From Deltaproteobacteria bacterium (GTDB taxonomy: Bacteria; Bdellovibrionota; UBA1018; UBA923): 5,762 nt of DNA. Position 1 is the stretch's first letter; the number at the start of each line of letters is the position of its first letter. This document shows positions 1 to 4,382 of the stretch, in pieces. A model generated the notes under the pieces. That model worked only from the letters and a program-made list of their open reading frames with translations, did not search any database and was not told the origin of the DNA. Location of the stretch: NCBI GenBank assembly GCA_016194725.1, contig JACQAW010000472.1, positions 1-5,762 of the forward strand, written 5' to 3'. The position numbers were made by a program, and so were the translations under genes.

Positions 1-14
1 CCGTTCAGTATTGC

Positions 15-100
15 GGGACGAATTTTCGGAGCACCTTACTCCTAAAATTTCAGTGCGCCTTTTACCGTCCATTGGGGACGAATTTTCCGGTGCACGTACT
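15..100. repeat. 13-base direct repeat, two copies 60 bases apart
   Basis: GGGACGAATTTTC occurs at 15-27 and again at 75-87, exactly 60 bases apart. Similarity continues beyond the perfect core: both copies go on to a GCAC (31-34 and 92-95, shifted by one base) and a TACT (37-40 and 97-100). Both copies lie in the leader of the exported-protein gene at 123. They could be a pair of regulator sites, a local duplication, or two copies of an interspersed repeat of the GGGGACG type seen near REP-associated transposases in other bacteria. The sequence alone does not decide between these. Confidence 0.7.
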
Positions 101-110
101 TTTTATGACT

Positions 111-115
111 AGGGG
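111..115 (+). promoter_or_regulatory. Shine-Dalgarno of the exported-protein gene
   Basis: AGGGG sits 7 bases before the ATG at 123. This supports that ATG over the in-frame TTG at 72, which would put 17 residues in front of an otherwise normal signal peptide. Confidence 0.6.
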
Positions 116-122
116 ATATCCC

Positions 123-545
123 ATGAAACTCGTTATCGTAACCGCTCTTACTCTCGTATCGTCTATTTCCGTAGCAATGGCAGATGGCTTTCGCTGCCAG
201 AACAACACTTTGCGCGCAAAGCTATTCAACGAAACCCAGCCCGGCCGCGGCACTCGCAACCCTGCTGTTCTCGTTGTCTCTGAGCGCGATGTCGGCACTC
301 TTGCCACGCTTGAAGGCGATGAAATCGTAAAAACCAATGGCGAATTCGTCGTGACCTATGAAGGCCAGGCCAACAGCCGCCAGAACGGCCGCTTTGTCGC
401 CGTTAAGCTCGAAATTGAAAAACAGGCTGAGAAAGACGGCATTTTCGCCGGGTTGCATCTGGCCAAGCTTCTGGTCAACGCCGACGGCGAAAATCGCGAA
501 GCGACGCTCACCTGCGAGCGTTATCTGAAGGCTGAACGCCAGTAA
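123..545 (+). CDS. small exported protein, possible Bdellovibrio-type secreted family
   Basis: The product is a 140-residue protein of unknown function. Residues 1-20 form a Sec signal peptide: one Lys, a hydrophobic stretch, and a likely signal peptidase I site after AMA, leaving a mature protein that begins DGFRC. It has no further membrane segment, so it should be periplasmic or outer-membrane associated. The mature part contains just two cysteines, Cys25 near its start and Cys131 near its end, suggesting a disulfide joining the termini of a small beta-rich domain. The pattern DGFRC, then N-T-Q-P-G-GTRN-A, then C-ERYLK at the end recalls small secreted proteins I associate with Bdellovibrio; this is memory and not a search. 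The ATG at 123 is chosen over an in-frame TTG at 72 because of the AGGGG at 111-115 and the clean signal peptide. The gene is monocistronic, ending 25 bases before a strong terminator. Confidence 0.85.
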   Translation: MKLVIVTALTLVSSISVAMADGFRCQNNTLRAKLFNETQPGRGTRNPAVLVVSERDVGTLATLEGDEIVKTNGEFVVTYEGQANSRQNGRFVAVKLEIEKQAEKDGIFAGLHLAKLLVNADGENREATLTCERYLKAERQ

Positions 546-570
546 TTATTTCGTTCCACAATCACCAATC

Positions 571-610
571 AAAGGGCCGGTTTCTCGCAAGAGGGGCCGG
601 CCTTTTTTTT
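571..610 (+). terminator. intrinsic terminator with GCAA tetraloop, shared by convergent genes
   Basis: Bases 571-586 pair with 591-606 in a stem of about 16 pairs. The GGCCGG/CCGGCC core (575-580 with 597-602) is perfect, a few pairs are G-T wobbles, and the loop is GCAA at 587-590 closed by C586-G591, a GNRA tetraloop. Eight T residues follow (603-610). It terminates the plus-strand gene ending at 545. Read on the minus strand the same hairpin is followed only by TTT, so it may act weakly for the opposing barrel gene, whose TAA stop lies at 609-611 within the T-run. Confidence 0.92.
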
Positions 611-1172
611 AAAGGTAGATCGAAAACTGTCCGAAAAACGAAACCTGATTTACCCGGCTGAAAAACGACGCCGTACCGAACTGATGAATAAAATCGACGG
701 CCGGCCCCACGGCAACGGACGGATAGAGAAAATAATTCAAACCAAGCTGGGATTCCGTCTTAAAGGTGGTTCCGCTATTGCCGGAATTCGAAACCGTTCT
801 CAACGTAACGTCCTGGCTGATGAAGGCCCCCAGGCGGTCACGCGTCCAGAAATAATATAAAACCGAGGGACCAATCGAAAGATCGCTGAAATTGGTCTGT
901 GTCGAAAGCTTCAGTACAGGGCCCAGGCCAATGCGATCGGCCAAAAAATACTGGCTGCGGGCGCTGAACGAAAACACGGTGAACGCGCTCTGACCCTCGT
1001 TTGAAGTCGAGCTCAGGCTAAGACTGGCCGTGACGCCCAGATGTCCTTTGGTGATGTTTCCGTAAATTTGATCGGCGCTGGCCACAGTTTCAAGAGCCTG
1101 CGCGTGTCCGGACGTCATCGCCAACAGACCGGCCAGTACCAGCTGCTTAACGGGGACCTTTGATCTTCTCAT
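609..1172 (-). CDS. outer-membrane beta-barrel-like protein, downstream of cysE
   Basis: The product has 187 residues. Residues 1-26 form a Sec signal peptide: Arg-Arg and two Lys, a hydrophobic core LVLAGLLAM, and a HAQA cleavage site. The mature part is rich in alternating polar and hydrophobic residues, aromatics and glycine, typical of membrane beta strands. It ends in SFFGQFSIYL, consistent with the C-terminal strand that the BAM machinery recognises, though it ends in Leu where Phe is more usual. At about 160 mature residues it is the size of an eight-stranded barrel. The exact family and function are not recognised; a general outer-membrane beta-barrel domain is the best description. 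The start overlaps the last 26 bases of cysE, and its Shine-Dalgarno (1180-1190) lies inside cysE codons, so translation is probably coupled in a two-gene operon. The stop codon lies in the T-run of the opposing gene's terminator. Confidence 0.85.
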   Translation of the reverse strand: MRRSKVPVKQLVLAGLLAMTSGHAQALETVASADQIYGNITKGHLGVTASLSLSSTSNEGQSAFTVFSFSARSQYFLADRIGLGPVLKLSTQTNFSDLSIGPSVLYYFWTRDRLGAFISQDVTLRTVSNSGNSGTTFKTESQLGLNYFLYPSVAVGPAVDFIHQFGTASFFSRVNQVSFFGQFSIYL

Positions 1173-1698
1173 GGCTGAGTTCCTCTCCTTTTTTTATTCC
1201 CTTGCCCACCACACGTGCCGGCACACCAGCCACCGTCGTGTTGGGAGGTACATCATCGACAACCACCGAGTTCGCGCCTATGCGTGAGCCTTCACCGATG
1301 ACAATGTTTCCCAAAACCTTCGCACCTGCTCCAACCACCACATGGTCTTCAAGCGTCGGATGGCGCTTTACCCTTTGAAGATTCGTGCCTCCCAGGGTGA
1401 CACCCTGGTAGATGATAACGCCATCGCCGATCAGCGAGGTCTCGCCAATCACCGTGCCCATGCCATGGTCGATAATCAGGTTTTTCCCGATACGTGCCCC
1501 GGGATGAATGTCGATACCCGTCAAAAAACGGCTTACCTCGCCAATAAACCGAGGTAAGAAAGGGATATTAACGCGATACGCGAAATGGGCGGCACGGTGA
1601 AACATGAGGGCGCGCACCCCTGGATAGAGCAGCGCAATTTCAAGATAGCTCTTCGTGGCAGGATCATAGCGCCGATAGGCCTTCAAGAGCGAAAACAT
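1147..1698 (-). CDS. cysE: serine O-acetyltransferase, short form
   Basis: This 183-residue enzyme transfers an acetyl group from acetyl-CoA to L-serine, giving O-acetylserine, the first step of cysteine synthesis in the cytoplasm. The N-terminal part (about 1-58) is the short helical region. From residue 60 the left-handed beta-helix of hexapeptide repeats runs to about 165. Catalytic residues match the E. coli enzyme: Asp63 in GIDIHPG and His78 in IDHG keep the 15-residue spacing of Asp143 and His158. His113 in KRHP matches His193, and QGVTLGGT (98-105) is the acetyl-CoA loop signature. The E. coli form has about 90 more N-terminal residues; this is the short type common in other bacteria. 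The C-terminus is charged and ends GPR, without the terminal Ile by which the E. coli enzyme docks to cysteine synthase. An in-frame TGA two codons upstream forces the ATG at 1698. No Shine-Dalgarno is visible, and a terminator ends 16 bases upstream. Confidence 0.95.
   Translation of the reverse strand: MFSLLKAYRRYDPATKSYLEIALLYPGVRALMFHRAAHFAYRVNIPFLPRFIGEVSRFLTGIDIHPGARIGKNLIIDHGMGTVIGETSLIGDGVIIYQGVTLGGTNLQRVKRHPTLEDHVVVGAGAKVLGNIVIGEGSRIGANSVVVDDVPPNTTVAGVPARVVGKGIKKGEELSHEKIKGPR
1180..1190 (-). promoter_or_regulatory. Shine-Dalgarno embedded in cysE for the barrel gene
   Basis: On the minus strand AAGGAGAGGAA precedes the ATG at 1172, with GAGGAA spaced 7 bases from it. These bases are also the cysE codons for Lys-Gly-Glu-Glu. 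The site supports the overlapping start and suggests translational coupling. Confidence 0.75.
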
Positions 1699-1714
1699 GC
1701 ATCAGGTATACATT

Positions 1715-1751
1715 AAAAAAAAGGGCGACGCATGGTCTATTTGCGTCGCCC
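1715..1751 (-). terminator. perfect-stem intrinsic terminator after the second barrel gene
   Basis: A perfect 10-base inverted repeat, GGGCGACGCA at 1723-1732 and TGCGTCGCCC at 1742-1751, encloses a 9-base loop. On the minus strand eight T residues follow (A-run 1715-1722). It lies 42 bases after the stop of the barrel gene at 1794-2429 and ends only 16 bases before the cysE ATG, so it also bears on how cysE is transcribed. Confidence 0.95.
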
Positions 1752-1793
1752 TCTCCGGAAGCATTGGAAGCGTGTGCGGGTCTACTACGAAAT

Positions 1794-2429
1794 CTATTTC
1801 ATCATGTTCATGCCGAAGCGAAGACCAATGATACCCTGCATATCACTGAATTTCGCCGTACCAGTGGTACTTTGGTTTTTCAGGCCGTAGTTATAGCGCC
1901 CGTCAATCACGAGGCCCGTCATCATGCCCATTGGAATATCCAATCCCACGGCAAGCGAAAGGCCCACATCTGATTTGGTCTGTCCCGCATCCGCGTACGT
2001 GAGCATGGTATCGGTGCTTACGCCCGCTGGTGTTGTAGTCGTGTTTTTGATGTTGCCCATGTAGCTGACATAATACCCGCCGACGCCGACGCTAAATACG
2101 CTCCCAAGCCACCAGCGAAGCAGTACGGGTATCTCAACCGCGCCTTGTGTCTGAACCGCGCTGAAGCCCTTGAGTAACCCGCCTGTAATGTCGTCTTTGT
2201 ACTTGCGCTGAATATAAAGCGCTCCGATGTCGAATGACATATTGCTGCTAAACGGAATCGAAAGCTCGGCACCTCCGCCGATACCGGTTTGGGCCGAGAA
2301 ACTTGCATTAGTGCTGTCGCCGCGCACGCTGGTTTGATTTGCCAGACTCTCGATCTTTACTGAAACTGCAAATGCCGGTGTCGTCAAAACGACACACAAG
2401 ACGGCCAAGAGAATTGTCTTCCTTAACAT
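1794..2429 (-). CDS. outer-membrane beta-barrel protein, PorT-like domain
   Basis: The product has 211 residues. Residues 1-21 are a Sec signal peptide: Arg and Lys near the start, hydrophobic core ILLAVLCVVL, and a cleavage site after AFA. The mature part shows the layout of small barrel proteins: GIGGGAELSIPF, a strand with FDIGALYIQRKY, then VEIPVLLRWWLG, which resembles the 'lEiPlllr' stretch common in PorT/OMP_b-brl_2 type domains, then SVGVGGYYVSY, VGLSLAVGLDI, VIDGRYNYGL and GIIGLRFGMNMMK at the end. The fold is inferred from these motifs and strand periodicity; the cargo or function is unknown. The start has a textbook AGGAGG 8 bases upstream. It appears to be a single-gene unit: a 150-base gap precedes it and a perfect terminator hairpin follows. 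It differs clearly from the other barrel gene at 609-1172 and is not an obvious duplicate. Confidence 0.85.
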   Translation of the reverse strand: MLRKTILLAVLCVVLTTPAFAVSVKIESLANQTSVRGDSTNASFSAQTGIGGGAELSIPFSSNMSFDIGALYIQRKYKDDITGGLLKGFSAVQTQGAVEIPVLLRWWLGSVFSVGVGGYYVSYMGNIKNTTTTPAGVSTDTMLTYADAGQTKSDVGLSLAVGLDIPMGMMTGLVIDGRYNYGLKNQSTTGTAKFSDMQGIIGLRFGMNMMK

Positions 2430-2437
2430 AATACCTG

Positions 2438-2443
2438 CCTCCT
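2438..2443 (-). promoter_or_regulatory. strong Shine-Dalgarno of the second barrel gene
   Basis: On the minus strand AGGAGG lies 8 bases before the ATG at 2429. It is a full anti-SD match, consistent with an abundant envelope protein. Confidence 0.85.
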
Positions 2444-2488
2444 AAATTTCCATGAGTGAGAACTGCATTGGTTAAGCAGCCCCCCTTC

Positions 2489-2517
2489 ATCGTGCCGGCA
2501 TTAAGAATTCACGTCAA
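2489..2517 (-). promoter_or_regulatory. possible promoter in the 150-base gap before the second barrel gene
   Basis: A TTGACG box on the minus strand (plus positions 2512-2517) is followed after 17 bases by CACGAT (2489-2494), which matches the -10 consensus at only three positions. The gap 2430-2579 must hold the promoter of the barrel gene, because the upstream glycosyltransferase gene ends at 2580. This is the best candidate I see, but it is weak. No convincing terminator for the glycosyltransferase gene is seen in the gap. Confidence 0.3.
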
Positions 2518-2579
2518 ACTATTTTCGTCAGGCAAAAACTGCACCGTGACTGAAACATCTACAAAATCGCAACATTCCA

Positions 2580-3485
2580 TTACAATTCTCCGCGGGTACG
2601 CAGGCGCTTGCGACCAGGCAAGAAATATTTCAGCCCATCGGCCAGCCCTTTTAAACCCAATGCCGCAATAGCCGGGTCCGCATTTTTCGCAGCCTTTGCC
2701 AAAACATACGCCAGTCCGAACGAACCATAAAGGCCAACTCCGACGCGATTCATATGCAGGCTATTGAGCAGTCCGTAATTACGCATGAACCAGTAAGTAT
2801 GACGTGCCTTGTCGGTCTCACGATTCCCTCCAGCCCCGTCTTGAAGATGAGTCAAAACAATCTCAGGGCGATACTCGATTGAAAACCCCGCGCCAATCAG
2901 GCGCAACGCCAGGTCGGCGCCCTCAAAATAAGCGTTGCCCTGAAACTCCTCGTTGAAGCCGCCAATGGCACGCAAGGCAGCCGCGCGAGCCGAAAAATTG
3001 CACTCATGTACGTGCTGCACCTGTGCCACGGTGGAACCCACAAAATTTCCGCTCACCGTACCGGTCCATTTATTGTAACGCGCCGGCGCGCCCATGCGTT
3101 CCATCTGCGCCTCCGAAAAACCATCGCGCGGCTGAACCACCCGGCCCGAAATGCAACTGCGTTTCGCGTCGTCGCGATAAGCGTTCGCGTAGGCGCTCAA
3201 AAAGCCGCGCTCCAGCCGAACGTCATCATCGACGAAAATACAGATGTCTGCGGTCGTCTGGAAAATCGCCTGATTGCGGCCGGCATGCGATCCCAGCGGT
3301 GCCATTATTTCGTGATGCAACGTAATTCCCCCGCATTCGACCTCCAGGTCTTTCAGTGGGCGATCGTTCTGATCAACGAGCCAGATGTCGAAATCGCGAA
3401 AATCCTGCGCACCCAGGTCACGCAAGGTCTGACGAACGCATTCATCGCGTCCGCGAGTGGGAATAACGACAGAGAAATAAGTCAT
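2580..3485 (-). CDS. family 2 glycosyltransferase (GT-A fold)
   Basis: This 301-residue cytoplasmic enzyme should transfer a sugar from a nucleotide donor to a surface polysaccharide, lipopolysaccharide or glycoprotein precursor; neither donor nor acceptor can be read. It begins FSVVIPTRGR (4-13), the first strand of GT2 enzymes, followed by the LVDQND nucleotide-binding strand (36-41). The metal-binding DxD lies in IFVDDDV (Asp86-Asp88). NFSARAAALRAIGGFNEEF (163-181) and EGADLALRL (188-196) match the usual acceptor-site region, with Asp191 the likely catalytic base. The C-terminal 80 residues are basic and hydrophobic (VGLYGSFGLAYVLAKAAK) and may lie on the membrane. The ATG at 3485 is chosen because the GT2 fold starts at once; extending upstream would run into the HU terminator. 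No good Shine-Dalgarno is present, only AGGA touching the ATG. Promoter not identified. Confidence 0.9.
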   Translation of the reverse strand: MTYFSVVIPTRGRDECVRQTLRDLGAQDFRDFDIWLVDQNDRPLKDLEVECGGITLHHEIMAPLGSHAGRNQAIFQTTADICIFVDDDVRLERGFLSAYANAYRDDAKRSCISGRVVQPRDGFSEAQMERMGAPARYNKWTGTVSGNFVGSTVAQVQHVHECNFSARAAALRAIGGFNEEFQGNAYFEGADLALRLIGAGFSIEYRPEIVLTHLQDGAGGNRETDKARHTYWFMRNYGLLNSLHMNRVGVGLYGSFGLAYVLAKAAKNADPAIAALGLKGLADGLKYFLPGRKRLRTRGEL

Positions 3486-3517
3486 TCCTGATAAATGACA
3501 TAAGGAAGCGGAAATAC

Positions 3518-3553
3518 AAAGGCCGAAGCTGCCCTTCGGCAACTTCGGCCTTT
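3518..3553 (-). terminator. hairpin after the HU gene, with a competing inner hairpin
   Basis: An 11-base perfect inverted repeat pairs 3518-3528 with 3543-3553 (core GGCCGAAG/CTTCGGCC) around a 14-base loop. It lies 28 bases after the HU stop codon and ends in TTT on either strand, so it is probably the HU terminator though its T-run is short. The loop contains a second CTTCGGC (3534-3540) that can pair with the same left arm (3522-3528), forming an alternative smaller hairpin. Confidence 0.75.
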
Positions 3554-3580
3554 AAAGAACTACTTTAACAACAGCGCGAA

Positions 3581-3928
3581 CTACCAGTTGCGCTTGTTGG
3601 CGTAGATTTCCTTGACGGCTTTAGGGAACGACCAGCGTGGTTTTTTGCTCGCGGGACGTGCCTTGATCGTCATTTCTTCACCCGTGAATGGGTTCGTGCC
3701 TTTGCCAGCCTTGCGAGCCTTCACGTCTTTACGAGCGAGCGCGCCGATAACGGGAAAACGAACGCGTTCGCCGCCAGCAGCCGCTTTTACGCCAGCCAGG
3801 AATGATTCTTCCAAAACCGTGCGCAGATCGCCGCGCTTCAGGCGCGGTTCGCCAGCGCGGGTGACCGTGATGCTCTTCACGAGACGGGTGTTCAATTCAT
3901 CCAAAAACGAAAACTTCTTCTTTGCCAT
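3581..3928 (-). CDS. HU-family nucleoid DNA-binding protein, extended N-terminus
   Basis: This 115-residue basic protein should bind and bend DNA in the nucleoid. Ordinary HU and IHF subunits have about 90-95 residues. Here about 25 extra residues precede the segment aligning with the HU helices (LRTVLEESFLAGVKAA, 35-50). Then come the RFPVIGALARKDVKARKAG stretch, equivalent to the HU GFGTF-V region, and GTNPFTGEE (77-85) at the place of the arm-tip GRNPQTG. The DNA-intercalating Pro80 is kept, but the preceding Arg is replaced by Thr78. The C-terminal helix is SFPKAVKEIYANKRNW. The start is secured by AGGAGG 5 bases upstream. The gene has its own likely promoter with phased A-tracts and its own terminator, fitting a highly expressed protein. 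The family is clear; whether it acts as HU, IHF or a specialised paralogue is not. Confidence 0.9.
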   Translation of the reverse strand: MAKKKFSFLDELNTRLVKSITVTRAGEPRLKRGDLRTVLEESFLAGVKAAAGGERVRFPVIGALARKDVKARKAGKGTNPFTGEEMTIKARPASKKPRWSFPKAVKEIYANKRNW

Positions 3929-3933
3929 GAGGT

Positions 3934-3939
3934 CCTCCT
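3934..3939 (-). promoter_or_regulatory. strong Shine-Dalgarno of the HU gene
   Basis: On the minus strand AGGAGG ends 5 bases before the ATG at 3928, predicting high translation. Confidence 0.85.
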
Positions 3940-3963
3940 GAAATTAATAACTGTGTTGCAAAA

Positions 3964-4011
3964 AATTTGCTGCGGAACCACGAAAGTGTCAATGCATTTT
4001 TTGGCATTTTT
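3964..4011 (-). promoter_or_regulatory. probable HU promoter with phased A-tracts upstream
   Basis: On the minus strand a perfect TTGACA (plus positions 3987-3992) is followed after 17 bases by CAAATT (3964-3969), a poor -10 box. Just upstream of the -35 lie two A-runs (3997-4002 and 4007-4011), their centres about 10 bases apart, an arrangement typical of an UP element or curved DNA. A short inverted repeat GCAAA-AAA-TTTGC (3958-3970) overlaps the -10 and could be an operator. The expected transcript start is near 3957, leaving a leader of about 30 bases. Confidence 0.55.
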
Positions 4012-4039
4012 GCGGGTATTCAGCGATAAAACAGATTTA

Positions 4040-4339
4040 TTACTGCTTTTTGCCTAGTTTTTCCCACAAACGCCGAAAGGCCCCCGTGCCAAATTGCAGT
4101 TCGCGCGAACCGCGCGTTACTTTCGAGATGCTGACTTGTAGCTGATCACGAATGTCGCGTTGCGAATTGCCACGCAACAGCATGTCGACAATGCACCAAC
4201 GTTCGTACAGGTCTTTGCGCTCCGCCGGAGTAAACCAATCAGTAATGAGCTCCTCGAGCTCCTTCGGCGACTCAATCGCCGTCAGCAGCTCAGCCAGCTT
4301 TCCCGCATAATTCTTGGAATCTTTGACGCCTTTTGACAT
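4040..4339 (-). CDS. TrpR/YerC-family helix-turn-helix repressor
   Basis: This 99-residue all-helical DNA-binding protein belongs to the TrpR superfamily. The segment from FTPAERKDLYERW through LLRGNSQRDIRDQLQVSISKVTRGSREL (36-81) aligns with E. coli TrpR from LTPDERE through TITRGSNSL, with the helix-turn-helix at about 58-80. Equivalents of the tryptophan-contacting residues Thr44, Arg54 and Arg84 are present (Thr37, Arg47, Arg76). The Ser88 position is Glu80, and the loop before the recognition helices is one residue shorter than in TrpR. It could be a true tryptophan-responsive repressor or a YerC/YecD-type relative with unknown ligand, so no gene symbol is given. No trp gene or CTAG-type trp operator is visible nearby. 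There is no clear Shine-Dalgarno. It lies upstream of HU on the same strand, 111 bases apart with no terminator between, and is divergent from the glycosyltransferase at 4383. Confidence 0.88.
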   Translation of the reverse strand: MSKGVKDSKNYAGKLAELLTAIESPKELEELITDWFTPAERKDLYERWCIVDMLLRGNSQRDIRDQLQVSISKVTRGSRELQFGTGAFRRLWEKLGKKQ

Positions 4340-4382
4340 CTCGCTTGGATTTGACCACGAATTAACTCAAAATCAAGCATAT
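4340..4382. promoter_or_regulatory. 43-base divergent gap between the trpR-like and glycosyltransferase genes
   Basis: Any promoter of the trpR-like gene (leftward) must begin in this AT-leaning gap or within the start of the glycosyltransferase gene; that of the glycosyltransferase gene (rightward) must lie here or inside the trpR-like gene. I see no strong -35/-10 pair in either direction and no clear Shine-Dalgarno for either gene. The layout makes autoregulation with shared control possible but unproven. Confidence 0.35.

Noticed and set aside
20..48. Promoter with TAAAAT (43-48) upstream of the exported-protein gene
   Set aside because: The -10-like box is good, but no acceptable -35 box lies 16-18 bases upstream, so I do not list it as a feature.
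62..337. Open frame of 91 codons on the minus strand opposite the exported-protein gene
   Set aside because: It runs antisense to a gene with a signal peptide, Shine-Dalgarno and terminator, has no start signal of its own, and its protein shows no recognisable motif.
2463..2480. Small hairpin CTGC/GCAG in the gap before the second barrel gene
   Set aside because: The stem is only 4 pairs with a 10-base loop, too weak to call a terminator or riboswitch.
3006..3491. 161-codon plus-strand frame opposite the family 2 glycosyltransferase
   Set aside because: The minus-strand frame has clear GT2 motifs; the antisense protein is His, Arg and Ala rich with no domain and is a codon-bias shadow.
3486..3542. 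N-terminal extension of the family 2 glycosyltransferase to a TTG
   Set aside because: It would translate through the HU terminator hairpin, and the GT2 fold starts directly at the ATG at 3485.
4314..4382. N-terminal extension of the family 4 glycosyltransferase to a TTG
   Set aside because: It would overlap the divergent trpR-like coding region and adds residues not expected before the first GT-B strand.
4340..4382. trp operator (CTAG-centred palindrome) upstream of the trpR-like gene
   Set aside because: No CTAG core or similar palindrome is present in the gap, so autoregulation of the E. coli type is not supported.
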